A DNA stretch of 44,743 nt from a bacterium. GTDB lineage: Bacteria; Patescibacteriota; Minisyncoccia; Phycocordibacterales; UBA2100. The position numbers were made by a program, and so were the translations under genes. The stretch is from positions 1-44,743 of the forward strand of contig JAJXVV010000007.1 in the NCBI GenBank assembly GCA_021781955.1, given 5' to 3'. The notes beneath the pieces were generated by a model. It did no database searches, was not told where the DNA came from, and worked only from the letters and a program-made list of their open reading frames with translations. Each line of letters begins with the position of its first letter. Positions within the stretch are counted from its first letter, which is position 1. Shown piece after piece: positions 18,634 to 28,009 of this stretch.

Positions 18634-20199
18634 ATGAACGACACGCATAACTCGCCGTACTGGTACCTGCACGTTGCTCGCGCGACCGACCTCACCGGCT
18701 GGGACGCGCGCGTGTACCGGGCGCTCGAAATGCTGCCCGGGGCGCTTTCGATCGGTACGCTCGTGCTGTTCGTCGGTCTTTCGTTTTGGCATCCGGCCGT
18801 TGCGGCGTTCCTCACCATAGCTTTTTCCATTTATTGGGTGTTCAAGACGTTCTATCTTTCGCTCCACTTGCGGCACAACTTCGTGCGTATGCGCCACCAC
18901 ATGGCGCTCGATTGGAACGAGCGCCTCGAGGGTATCCCGCACGACCACCTACTGCAGCTCGCCATGTTCCCGCTCTACCGGGAAAGTTACGAGGTGATAG
19001 CGGAAAGCATCGAGGGGTTGCTCGCCGCGAAGTGGGACTCGAAGCGGATCGCGCTCGTCGTTGCGACCGAGGCGCGCGGGGGAGCGGAGGATGCGGAAAA
19101 GGCGCGGCGCATCATTGAGCGGTACGGTCACCGCTTTTTCGCTGCCATCGCGACGACGCATCCCGCCGACCTCCCCGGCGATATTCCGGGAAAAGGATCG
19201 AACATGTCGTATGCGGCCGAAGAGGCGCGCGTGCGCATCCTCGATGCGCATCACGTCCCGTACGAGCAGGTGCTCGTCTCCGCGTTCGACGTCGACACGG
19301 TCGTCTACCCGCAGTATTTCGCGTGCCTCACCTGGCACTATCTCACTGCGGAGAACCCGCGCCGCGCTTCGTTCCAGCCGGTACCGCTCTATAACAACAA
19401 CATCTGGCATGCGTCGTTCGTCTCGCGCGTCATGGCCTACTCGAGCTCGTTCTGGCAGATGATCCAGCAGGAGCGGCCGGAAAAACTCTCGACCTTCTCC
19501 TCGCACGCGGTGCCGTTCGACGCGCTTCGCGCGATAGGATACTGGCAGCGCAACGTCGTCTCGGAAGATTCGCGCATATTCTGGAACCTCTTCATCCGAT
19601 TTGACGGCGATTACGAGGTGATACCGCTCGCGTACCCGGTCTCGATGGACGCCAACGCCGCGCCGAGCCTCTGGCGCACGGTGCGCAACATCTACCTGCA
19701 GCATCGCCGCTGGACCTACGGCGCGGAGAACATTCCGTACATGCTCTTCGCGTTCATGCATAATCCGCGCATTCCGCGCGGGAAGAAATTCCGTGCCGCC
19801 ACGGTGCAGATCGAAGGCTTTTGGTCGCTCGTGACGCACCCGCTCGTCCTCTTCTTCGTGGGTTGGCTGCCGCTTTTCATCGGCGGGGCGGACTTCAACG
19901 CGACCGTCCTCTCGTATAATTTGCCGGTCGTCGCGCGCATGTTCCTCACCTTCGCGATGCTCGGGCTCGTGCTCTCGGCTGCTCTCTGCATGTACCTGAT
20001 ACCGCCGCGCCCCGCCGACATACCGCGTTGGCGCAAACTCACGATGGTCCTGCAATGGGTATTGGTGCCCATCACGATGGTGGTGTTCAGTTCGATCCCG
20101 GGGCTCGAATCGCAGATCCGACTCCTGTTCGGCCGGTACCTCGGCTTTTGGGTGACGCCGAAGGATCGTGAGTTCCGTCGTGATACTGTTACCGCATGA
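18634..20199 (+). CDS. Multi-TM glycosyltransferase family 2-like protein
   Basis: ALVVATEARGGAEDAEKARRII, VLVSAFDVDTVVYPQYFACLTW, TM segments at both ends. Confidence 0.7.
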   Translation: MNDTHNSPYWYLHVARATDLTGWDARVYRALEMLPGALSIGTLVLFVGLSFWHPAVAAFLTIAFSIYWVFKTFYLSLHLRHNFVRMRHHMALDWNERLEGIPHDHLLQLAMFPLYRESYEVIAESIEGLLAAKWDSKRIALVVATEARGGAEDAEKARRIIERYGHRFFAAIATTHPADLPGDIPGKGSNMSYAAEEARVRILDAHHVPYEQVLVSAFDVDTVVYPQYFACLTWHYLTAENPRRASFQPVPLYNNNIWHASFVSRVMAYSSSFWQMIQQERPEKLSTFSSHAVPFDALRAIGYWQRNVVSEDSRIFWNLFIRFDGDYEVIPLAYPVSMDANAAPSLWRTVRNIYLQHRRWTYGAENIPYMLFAFMHNPRIPRGKKFRAATVQIEGFWSLVTHPLVLFFVGWLPLFIGGADFNATVLSYNLPVVARMFLTFAMLGLVLSAALCMYLIPPRPADIPRWRKLTMVLQWVLVPITMVVFSSIPGLESQIRLLFGRYLGFWVTPKDREFRRDTVTA

Positions 20200-21023
20200 A
20201 ACCGCTCTCGCCGCGCCGCCGACGCCTCTACCTCATCGCGCTCTTCGCGCTTTTCTGTGCGGTCGTACCGGCAGCGTTCCTCTACGCTGCGGGCTGGCGC
20301 TACAAACCAGGCTTCGGCATCGTGCGCACAGGCGGCATCTTCGTGAGCGTGCCGTACTCCGGCGCGACCATCTCCCTCGACGGCGCTGTCGTGGGCGAGA
20401 GCGGCTTTCTCAACCATCGGCTCTATTTGAGCGACTTGGCGCCATCGGCTTATACCGTGCGCGTCGAGGAGCAGGGGTACCGCACATGGGACAAAACGCT
20501 CATCGTGGAGCCTTCGCTCGTCACCGACGCACAGGCGCTCCTCATCCCCACGTCGACACCTGCGCTCAGACTGACGCTCTCACCAGCGGCGACCGGCACC
20601 GAGCAGATCTCGGCCGGTCAGCTCACCGGCATTCGCGCGACGTTCAACGAGTCGTTCGCGAGCTCGTCGGTCGATTCGCTCGTCGAGGGGAGTATGGCGG
20701 TCAGCGTTGAACACGGCGATGTGCTCGTACGCTGGCTTGGCACTTCGGAGCGTGAGCCGAGTGTCTTTTGCGGCCGGCCCTCGTACTGCGTCGATGCCAT
20801 ACCCGTCGAACGCTCACCCGAGACGGCGCTCTCAGCGGCGTTCTACGGCGGCGGCGTCGTCTACGCGACACGCGAAGGCGGCATATACTTCTCCGAGGTC
20901 GACATGCGGCCGAGCGTATCCTCGGCGGCGCTTTTCCCGCATGCGGGAGCGACATTCCGCATCGTGCAAGGACAGATCATCATCAAGTACAACGGTTCCT
21001 ACTACCACCTCACTGGCATCTAG
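20196..21023 (+). CDS. PEGA-domain-like membrane-anchored protein
   Basis: GGIFVSVPYSGATISLDGAVVGESGFLNHRLYLSDLAPSAYTVRVEEQGYRTWDKTLIVEP after an N-terminal TM. Overlaps the upstream stop by 4 nt. Confidence 0.7.
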   Translation: MKPLSPRRRRLYLIALFALFCAVVPAAFLYAAGWRYKPGFGIVRTGGIFVSVPYSGATISLDGAVVGESGFLNHRLYLSDLAPSAYTVRVEEQGYRTWDKTLIVEPSLVTDAQALLIPTSTPALRLTLSPAATGTEQISAGQLTGIRATFNESFASSSVDSLVEGSMAVSVEHGDVLVRWLGTSEREPSVFCGRPSYCVDAIPVERSPETALSAAFYGGGVVYATREGGIYFSEVDMRPSVSSAALFPHAGATFRIVQGQIIIKYNGSYYHLTGI

Positions 21024-21050
21024 GACAGCGGCCGAGTACACTACGTCGAT

Positions 21051-21782
21051 ATGGAACGCGGGCATATCCACCCCATCTCCTCGCTCATCCGTGAGGCCAA
21101 CGCCATTTTCTACGACATGGGTTTCGCGCTCGCCCAAGGGCCGCTCATCGAGGACGAATGGCACAACTTCGATGCGCTCAACGTGCCGAAGGACCATCCC
21201 GCACGCGACATGCAGGACACGTTCTACTTGAAAGGAGAGCCGGGCATGGTGTTGCGCACGCACACCTCGCCGGTGCAGATACGCTATATGGAAGCGCAAA
21301 TAAAAAAAGGCACGCAGCCGCCCTATCGCGTGATCGTGCCGGGCAAAGTGTTCCGCAACGAGGCGACCGACATGACGCACGAAGCGGAATTTTTCCAGAT
21401 AGAAGGCCTTGCGGTCGGCGAGGACATCACGCTTGCGCACCTCAAGGGTACGCTCGCCTCGTTCCTCGGGAAACTTTTCGTCGGCTCATCGGTCGAGATA
21501 CGGTTTCGCCCAAGTTTTTTTCCTTTTACTGAGCCGTCGGTTGAGGTGGATATGCGTCTGGTCGGCGAACACGTGCCGGGAAAGCTGCGCGGCAAATGGA
21601 TCGAGATGATGGGCGCTGGCATGGTGCATCCGCAAGTGCTCAAGAACGCAGGCGTCGACGCGACCAAGTATCAAGGCTTCGCCTTTGGCATGGGCCTTGA
21701 TCGCCTCGCCATCTTGCGCTGGGGCATCGACGATATCCGCCTCATGCACTCGGCCGATCTGCGGTTCGTGAGCCAGTTCTAG
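21051..21782 (+). CDS. pheS: Phenylalanyl-tRNA synthetase alpha subunit, N-terminally short
   Basis: HPISSLIREANAIFYDMGFALAQGPLIEDEWHNFDALNVPKDHPARDMQDTFYL, GFAFGMGLDRLAILRWGIDDIR. Confidence 0.95.
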   Translation: MERGHIHPISSLIREANAIFYDMGFALAQGPLIEDEWHNFDALNVPKDHPARDMQDTFYLKGEPGMVLRTHTSPVQIRYMEAQIKKGTQPPYRVIVPGKVFRNEATDMTHEAEFFQIEGLAVGEDITLAHLKGTLASFLGKLFVGSSVEIRFRPSFFPFTEPSVEVDMRLVGEHVPGKLRGKWIEMMGAGMVHPQVLKNAGVDATKYQGFAFGMGLDRLAILRWGIDDIRLMHSADLRFVSQF

Positions 21783-21783
21783 T

Positions 21784-23622
21784 ATGAAGGTATCCTACAA
21801 CTGGCTCAATACGTTCTTCGACAAGAAATTGCCGAGCGCGGATGCGGTGGTGGAGGCGCTAACCTTCCACGTCTTTGAGGTCGACGGCGTCGAGCGGATC
21901 GATGACGACGTGGTGCTCGATGTGAAGGTCACCGCCAATCGCGGGCACGACTGCCTCTCGCATCGCGGCATCGCCAGAGAGCTCTCCGCCATACTCAAGC
22001 TTCCGATCGATCCGCAGCGCGACCCGTTTGCAAAGAAGCCGGACTTGTCGAAGCGCACCGGCAAAGTGAAAGTGAGTATCGAAGACCAGGAATCTTGCCG
22101 CCGTTTTACTGCGGCGTATTTGACCGGCGTGAAGGTCGGCCCGTCGCCGGAGTGGCTGAAGCAGTCGTTGGAAGCAATCGGGCAGCGCAGCATCAACAAC
22201 GTCGTGGACGCGACCAACTTCGTCATGTTCGACACGGGGCAGCCGCTCCATGCCTACGACGCGGGCAAACTTTCCAGAGGACGGTCCTCTGGAAATACAG
22301 AGGACCGTCCTCTGTATGCGATCGAGGTGCGGGCGGCGAGAGCAGGCGAGCGTATGATCGCGCTCGATGACAAGGAATATGCGCTCAAGCCGAGCGACCT
22401 GGTCGTCGCCGATGCGAATGCCGATACGGCCGTCGGCATTGCAGGCGTGAAAGGCGGCAAGCCGAGCGGCGTCGATGATCAGACGACCGATATCATCCTC
22501 GAATCGGCGAATTTCGACGGCGCGTCGGTGCGGCGCACCGCCGCGTCGCTCAAGCTGCGCACCGACGCCTCCGATCGGTTCCAGCAGGTCATCTCATCGG
22601 AGCTCGCGGCGTACGGCTTGCAGCAAGCCGTCGAGCTCATTCGCTCGCTCGCGGACGGAGAAGTCGAGGGGTTTGCCGACGAATATCCGTCGCCGTTCGC
22701 TACTGTCGCCATCACCGTCCCGATGCAAAAAGTGAACGCCGTGCTCGGCACGAAGCTTGCCGATGCGGACATCTCTGACGTGTTCACGCGGCTCGGTTTC
22801 TCGTTCAAGTACGGAGGAGGCGCATTCATCGTCGAAGCGCCGTCCGAGCGGCTTGATCTGACGATACCCGAAGACCTCATTGAGGAGGTCGGACGCATCG
22901 TCGGCTACGACGCGGTACTTGCGACGCCGCTCCTACCCCTTGACTCCGCTCGAGGTAAGCCAAAAGTGAACGCGGATTTCCTTGCGGCAGAGCAATTGCG
23001 CGAGGAGCTGATGGCGCGAGGATACTCGGAAATGTTCACGAGCGTCTTTGCGGAGAAAGGGGAGCGAGTCGTCGCCAATAAGGTCGACGGCGTGCGACCG
23101 TTCTTGCGCCGAAGTTTGTTGCCGGGACTGCAGGAGGCGCTCGAACGCAACGTGCGCACCAAGGCGATACTCGGCTTGCGGGAGGTGAAGCTCTTCGAGA
23201 TAGGCGCCGTCTGGCGCGATGGCCGGGAGCTCGTCGTCGTCGGTACGGTCGGCGAGAAAGAGGAGCCAGCGGAACGAGTCATCGATCCCGGCGCGGGCGA
23301 CGCCTACCCAAGTTTGCCCGTATCGAACACCAGGCAGTATCGATCGTTCTCCAAGTTCCCCTTCATCGTGCGCGACATCGCGATGTGGATACCAGAGGAT
23401 CCCAATGCTTTTTCCGAGGCGGTCTCCGTGTTCGCGGAACACAATCATGGGCTGCTCCAGCATGTGGACCTCTTTGATCAGTACCACAAAGACGGCCGCG
23501 CCTCGTACGCGTTCCATCTCGTGCTGCAGTCGTTTGAGAAAACGCTTACCGACGGGGAGGTGAATGCGATCATGGAGGAGATATACGCGGCGGTCAAAGC
23601 GAAGGGGTGGGAAGTGCGCTAG
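21784..23622 (+). CDS. pheT: Phenylalanyl-tRNA synthetase beta subunit, short form
   Basis: MKVSYNWLNTFF, KVTANRGHDCLSHRGIARELSAI, RSINNVVDATNFVMFDTGQPLHAYDAGKL, C-terminal FDX-ACB-like region. Confidence 0.95.
   Translation: MKVSYNWLNTFFDKKLPSADAVVEALTFHVFEVDGVERIDDDVVLDVKVTANRGHDCLSHRGIARELSAILKLPIDPQRDPFAKKPDLSKRTGKVKVSIEDQESCRRFTAAYLTGVKVGPSPEWLKQSLEAIGQRSINNVVDATNFVMFDTGQPLHAYDAGKLSRGRSSGNTEDRPLYAIEVRAARAGERMIALDDKEYALKPSDLVVADANADTAVGIAGVKGGKPSGVDDQTTDIILESANFDGASVRRTAASLKLRTDASDRFQQVISSELAAYGLQQAVELIRSLADGEVEGFADEYPSPFATVAITVPMQKVNAVLGTKLADADISDVFTRLGFSFKYGGGAFIVEAPSERLDLTIPEDLIEEVGRIVGYDAVLATPLLPLDSARGKPKVNADFLAAEQLREELMARGYSEMFTSVFAEKGERVVANKVDGVRPFLRRSLLPGLQEALERNVRTKAILGLREVKLFEIGAVWRDGRELVVVGTVGEKEEPAERVIDPGAGDAYPSLPVSNTRQYRSFSKFPFIVRDIAMWIPEDPNAFSEAVSVFAEHNHGLLQHVDLFDQYHKDGRASYAFHLVLQSFEKTLTDGEVNAIMEEIYAAVKAKGWEVR
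22271..22317. repeat. Double palindrome in pheT with GGACGGTCC/GGACCGTCC core
   Basis: TTTCCAGAGGAC-G-GTCCTCTGGAAA (22271-22295) abutting ATACAGAGGAC-C-GTCCTCTGTAT (22295-22317). Confidence 0.93.
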
Positions 23623-23718
23623 TCGCGGCGGTTCCGGTCGAGTACTGGGATCTCTCGCGGGTCATTTTTCCACCGCTGGCGGAACGAGCACTTTTTTGCT
23701 ATACTCGGGACACGAAAT

Positions 23719-25827
23719 ATGGCTGAAAAACAGGCGAAAAAGGGCAAAGAAACCACCGCCGATAAGGCGGGTTCGTCGTACACGGCCAAAGACATCACGG
23801 TTCTCGAAGGTTTGGAGGCAGTGCGCCGCCGCCCGGGCATGTACATCGGTACCACTGGCTCGGCCGGCTTGCATCACCTCGTTTGGGAAGTTTTCGACAA
23901 TTCGCGCGACGAGGCGATGGGCGGCTTTTGCAACGACATCGAGATCGCGCTTCTGCCGAACAATCGCGTGCGCGTCGCAGACAACGGCCGCGGCATTCCG
24001 GTCGACGTTCACCCCAAAACGAGAGTCTCGACGCTTGAGACGGTCATGACGGTTCTGCATGCCGGCGGGAAGTTCGGCGGCCAAGGCTACAAAGTATCCG
24101 GCGGTCTGCACGGCGTCGGCGTCTCCGTCGTCAATGCGCTCTCCACGTGGGTGCGTGCCGAAGTGCATCGCGATGGCGGCCGGTTCGTCCAGGAGTACAA
24201 AAATGGCGGCAAACCGGTCGGCAAAGTCAAGAAAGTGTCGGCATCAAAAGCGAACGGCACGATCATTTCCTTCGAAGCCGACGCGAGCATTTTCCCCGAC
24301 CGCGCGTTCAACTGGGACACGATCGTCTCACACATGCGCCAGCAGGCATACCTCGTGCGCGGCCTCCGTATCTCGATGCTCGACCTACGGAACGTCGAGA
24401 GTGGGCCGAGGACGGTCCTTAAGGGGTCCCAAGGACCGTCCTCGGCATCCTTATTGGCCGGTCTCGACGAGGTGTTCTACGTGCGCGAACTCGGTCTCGA
24501 CGTGCCGTCCTTCACCTTCTACTTCGAGGGAGGATTGCGCAGCCTCATCGGTTTTCAAAATCACTACCTCGAACCGGTACACAAGAATATTTTCTATGTC
24601 GAGAAGGAGCAGGACGGCGTGCAGGTGGAGGTCGCGCTCCAATATGTCGACGACATATCCTCGCGCATCTCGGCATTTGCCAACAACATCTACAACAGCG
24701 AAGGCGGTACGCACGTGACCGGCTTCAAGACGGCGCTCACGCGCACGCTGAACGCTCTCGATAAGAATGGGAAAAACGGCGACTCCTTCACGGGCGATGA
24801 CGTGCTCGAAGGTCTCACGGCGGTCGTTTCCATCAAGATGCGCGAGGTGCAATTCGAAGGGCAAACGAAAGGCAAGCTCGGTTCCACCGAGGCGCAAGGC
24901 GCGACCGCGACCGTTTTCGGCGAGGCTTTCGCCGCGTTCCTGGAGGAACATCCGGACGACGCGCGCGCCATCATCGGCAAGGTCACGCTCGCGATGAAGG
25001 CGCGCAAGGCCGCCAAGGCCGCCAAAGAGTCCATCCTCCGCAAAGGCGCGCTCGACGGCATGACGCTTCCCGGCAAGCTCGCCGATTGTCAGACGAGGTC
25101 GGCCGAAGAAGCGGAGCTTTTCATCGTCGAGGGAGATTCGGCAGGCGGCACCGCCAAGATGGGCCGCGATCGGCGCATCCAAGCGATATTGCCCTTGCGC
25201 GGGAAGATCCTCAACATCGAACGCGCACGCCTCGACAAAATGCTCTCTTCGGAGCAGATAAAAAATCTTGTCGTCGCGCTCGGTACGGCGATCGGCGACA
25301 TTTTCGATATCGAGAAGCTGCGCTACCACAAGATAATCATCGCGACCGACGCCGACGTGGACGGCGCGCACATCCGCACGCTCCTCCTCACGCTCTTTTA
25401 TCGCCACTTCCGCCCCGTCATCGATCAGGGGTACCTCTACATCGCGCAGCCGCCGCTCTTCAAGGTGAAGAAAGGCAAGGAAGTGTTCTACGCATTCTCT
25501 GACGAAGAGCGCATCAAGCTCGCCGGCAAGGATATCGAGATCGAGAGCGAGGCCGCTGCCGACGAACAGGAAGAGGAGCAAGGGGAGACCGCCGTCGCCA
25601 AGAGAACGCCGAAGGTTTCGGTGCAGCGCTACAAGGGTTTGGGCGAGATGAATGCCGAGGAGCTGTGGGAGACGACCATGGACCCGGCGCGCCGCATCTT
25701 GAAGCGCGTCGCCATCGAGGACGCGCAGGAGGCCGACATCGTTTTCGACATGCTCATGGGCACCGATGTGCCCGCGCGCAAATCCTTCATCCAATCGCAC
25801 GCGAAAGAAGCGACGATCGACATTTAG
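23719..25827 (+). CDS. gyrB: DNA gyrase subunit B
   Basis: LEGLEAVRRRPGMYIG, GGKFGGQGYKVSGGLHGVGVSVVNALS, EGDSAGGTAKMGRDRRIQAILPLRGKILN, ATDADVDGAHIRTLLLTLFYR. Confidence 0.98.
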   Translation: MAEKQAKKGKETTADKAGSSYTAKDITVLEGLEAVRRRPGMYIGTTGSAGLHHLVWEVFDNSRDEAMGGFCNDIEIALLPNNRVRVADNGRGIPVDVHPKTRVSTLETVMTVLHAGGKFGGQGYKVSGGLHGVGVSVVNALSTWVRAEVHRDGGRFVQEYKNGGKPVGKVKKVSASKANGTIISFEADASIFPDRAFNWDTIVSHMRQQAYLVRGLRISMLDLRNVESGPRTVLKGSQGPSSASLLAGLDEVFYVRELGLDVPSFTFYFEGGLRSLIGFQNHYLEPVHKNIFYVEKEQDGVQVEVALQYVDDISSRISAFANNIYNSEGGTHVTGFKTALTRTLNALDKNGKNGDSFTGDDVLEGLTAVVSIKMREVQFEGQTKGKLGSTEAQGATATVFGEAFAAFLEEHPDDARAIIGKVTLAMKARKAAKAAKESILRKGALDGMTLPGKLADCQTRSAEEAELFIVEGDSAGGTAKMGRDRRIQAILPLRGKILNIERARLDKMLSSEQIKNLVVALGTAIGDIFDIEKLRYHKIIIATDADVDGAHIRTLLLTLFYRHFRPVIDQGYLYIAQPPLFKVKKGKEVFYAFSDEERIKLAGKDIEIESEAAADEQEEEQGETAVAKRTPKVSVQRYKGLGEMNAEELWETTMDPARRILKRVAIEDAQEADIVFDMLMGTDVPARKSFIQSHAKEATIDI
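24405..24446. repeat. Palindromic element in gyrB (same core as in pheT)
   Basis: GCCGAGGACGGTCCTT-aaggggtccc-AAGGACCGTCCTCGGC, 16-bp perfect arms. Confidence 0.93.
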
Positions 25828-25903
25828 GTTATTCACTTGCCCGGCCTGCGCAAAGCGCGTCGAACGCTATCATGCCGGTATAACCGCTAATCGCGAATAC
25901 GTT

Positions 25904-26281
25904 ATGTTGGAAGGTCAACCGACACCAGATAAGAAGAAGGAGAACGTTGACGTAAGTCGGCGGCAACTGCTGGGCGCCGCTTTGTTCGGTGCGGGAGTTG
26001 TTGCCGGAGCGTTGGGCAAAGGGGAGCTCGATGCGCGGATGAAAGCGGAAGTTGAGCGCCGCGTTCAAGAGGAATTGGCGAAACGCGCGCACGTGCCCGG
26101 AGATTCGCTCGGAGACGGCTATTCGTCTCCGTCCGACAAGTCTGGCGAGCCGCACGGCCTCGAAGACACGACGCCGGCGCCGGAACCTGCCAAACCAACT
26201 CCGCCGCAGGAAACGCCGTCGCAGCCCTCAGAACAAACTCCGCCGATCGACGAACGGCGATACGGCCGAGACATTATCTAA
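25904..26281 (+). CDS. Putative Tat-type exported protein with Pro-rich tail
   Basis: MLEGQPTPDKKKENVDVSRRQLLGAALFGAGVVAGALG: twin-Arg followed by hydrophobic stretch. Confidence 0.55.
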   Translation: MLEGQPTPDKKKENVDVSRRQLLGAALFGAGVVAGALGKGELDARMKAEVERRVQEELAKRAHVPGDSLGDGYSSPSDKSGEPHGLEDTTPAPEPAKPTPPQETPSQPSEQTPPIDERRYGRDII

Positions 26282-26297
26282 CCCGACGTCCGTCACG

Positions 26298-27233
26298 TCA
26301 GTAGGACACGTACGGGTACGGTTGCGGATAGTATTGCGGGTAGTACTGCTGGTACGGCGGCTGCGGCGAGTACGGCATCGAGAGCGCCGCGCTCGCATAG
26401 TTGTTGGTCTGATCGACGTCGCGCGAGGCGTTGACGACGATGGAGATGGTGCCTGAGACGGCTTGCGTGAAGTGCAGCGTGTTGACGATGTGCGATCCGG
26501 GAGAAAGCGGTGATTGGTCGGGCGAGTAGTAAGTGTATGAACGCGAGACCGTCGGAAGGTAAACGGTGAAGCTGTAGCGGTCGGAAGCCCCGCTGCCGTT
26601 GTTGGCGATCTCAAAGACAAGCGTCGCGTTGCCGCTGCCGTCGCCGGTCGCCGAGATTATCCGCACGGCGAGATCGGGGCGGCCGCTCGAGACGACCTGC
26701 GCAGGCGCGCTCGCGGTCGCCACCGATGCCGGTGCGATCGGATTCGCACCGGGTTTGATCGCGATGGTCGCCGATCCCTGCGCGGAAGCGCCGCCGCTGC
26801 CGAACGCCGGCGTGAAGATGATGCTCAGCGGTTCATTGATCGTCGTCGTGCCGGCCAAAAGCGGCACGAGCGAGACCGAGTTGCCCGAGACGGTGAATGC
26901 GGCGCCGCACGGAATGTTGGCCTGCGTACTGCTCGCGCTGACCGCTCGGAATGACAGCGCCGCGCTGCACGGGTAAATAAGCCCATAGGTCCCTTGCGCC
27001 GAAGCGGGAGAACTCCAGGTCAGCGTGAACGGTTGTCCCGATACGGCGGACCCGGGAGCTTGTACCTCGAGAGGCGTTTGCGACGTCCCTGCCGGCGAGA
27101 AAAGGGAAGAGAGCCACGGCGAGGCGAGCGTCGAGAGGTGAATGAGGCCCCAAATGATGATGATAACGACGACGACGAAGCCCGCGATCGCGAGCGCGTT
27201 GGCCACCGGCCCAGGACGAGAGGCACTGTTCAT
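26298..27233 (-). CDS. Membrane-anchored protein with CARDB-like domain and Tyr/Pro/Gln-rich C-terminus
   Basis: PDLAVRIISATGDGSGNATLVFEIANNGSGASDRYSFTVYL...DVDQTNNYASA. Preferred start MNSASRPG (27233) over the track start 27302. Confidence 0.7.
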   Translation of the reverse strand: MNSASRPGPVANALAIAGFVVVVIIIIWGLIHLSTLASPWLSSLFSPAGTSQTPLEVQAPGSAVSGQPFTLTWSSPASAQGTYGLIYPCSAALSFRAVSASSTQANIPCGAAFTVSGNSVSLVPLLAGTTTINEPLSIIFTPAFGSGGASAQGSATIAIKPGANPIAPASVATASAPAQVVSSGRPDLAVRIISATGDGSGNATLVFEIANNGSGASDRYSFTVYLPTVSRSYTYYSPDQSPLSPGSHIVNTLHFTQAVSGTISIVVNASRDVDQTNNYASAALSMPYSPQPPYQQYYPQYYPQPYPYVSY

Positions 27234-27288
27234 AGGTGAAAGGTGCCGGAATGCTACTACATTCGTGAGATTTGTCAAGCTCTGTATA

Positions 27289-27317
27289 TTGACATGCGCC
27301 ATTTTATGATGTAAGAT
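27289..27317 (+). promoter_or_regulatory. Sigma70-type promoter for the sortase gene
   Basis: TTGACA (27289-27294)-N17-TAAGAT (27312-27317). Confidence 0.6.
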
Positions 27318-27330
27318 TGCGCCATCAAGT

Positions 27331-28005
27331 ATGGACCGCTTTACGACATATCCGGCGGCTCAAAGCAGACCCGAACGCGCTCCTGCGGGCGTCTTTCTCG
27401 CTGCGCTCATCGTCATCTTCGTGACCGGGCTCTCGGCTGCCGATTCGATCGGGTTCGTACCGTGCCAGCTCGACGGCTCGTGCGCGTCCCAGTCGGTCGC
27501 GCTCTCGCAGTTGCCGATGCTCGGCATATCGGGCACGACGACACCCGCAGCCGTGCCGCAAGGGATTGAGCCGACGCACATCGCGATACCGTCGGTCGGC
27601 ATCGATCTGCCGGTGCAGAACCCGACGACGCTCGACGTGAACGCGCTCGACAACTTGCTCAAACAGGGGCCCGCGCACTATGCGGATTCCGCCGACCTCG
27701 GACAGGACGGCAACGTCATCATATTCGCGCACTCGTCGCACCTGCCCATCGTGCATAACCAAATGTTCCGCGCGTTCAACAACATCCCGAACCTCACACA
27801 GGGCGACCTCATCACGCTCACCGGCTCCGACGGCAAGAAATATCTCTATTCGGTGGATTCGGTCGTGAAGGCCAACACGAAGGACGGCACGACCATCCCG
27901 CTCTCGCCATCGATCGGCAAGAAACTCACGCTCGTCACCTGCGACACGCTCACGGGCGTCTCCGCGCGCTTCATCCTCACCGCGACCTTCGTCGGCACCG
28001 AATGA
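27331..28005 (+). CDS. Sortase family protein
   Basis: GNVIIFAHSSHLPIV (catalytic His), LTLVTCDTLTGVSARFILTATF (catalytic Cys and Arg), N-terminal TM. Confidence 0.9.
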   Translation: MDRFTTYPAAQSRPERAPAGVFLAALIVIFVTGLSAADSIGFVPCQLDGSCASQSVALSQLPMLGISGTTTPAAVPQGIEPTHIAIPSVGIDLPVQNPTTLDVNALDNLLKQGPAHYADSADLGQDGNVIIFAHSSHLPIVHNQMFRAFNNIPNLTQGDLITLTGSDGKKYLYSVDSVVKANTKDGTTIPLSPSIGKKLTLVTCDTLTGVSARFILTATFVGTE

Positions 28006-28009
28006 GCCT

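Noticed and set aside
22930-22970. Possible third inserted palindrome in pheT (cttgactccgctcgaggtaag)
   Set aside because: Only imperfect symmetry and no match to the GGACGGTCC core.
24451-25836. 461-aa minus-strand ORF
   Set aside because: Antisense to gyrB, which is unambiguous; shadow ORF.
26298-27302. Start at 27302 for the CARDB-like protein
   Set aside because: The extra 23 residues overlap the sortase promoter; MNSASRPG at 27233 leads directly into the TM segment.
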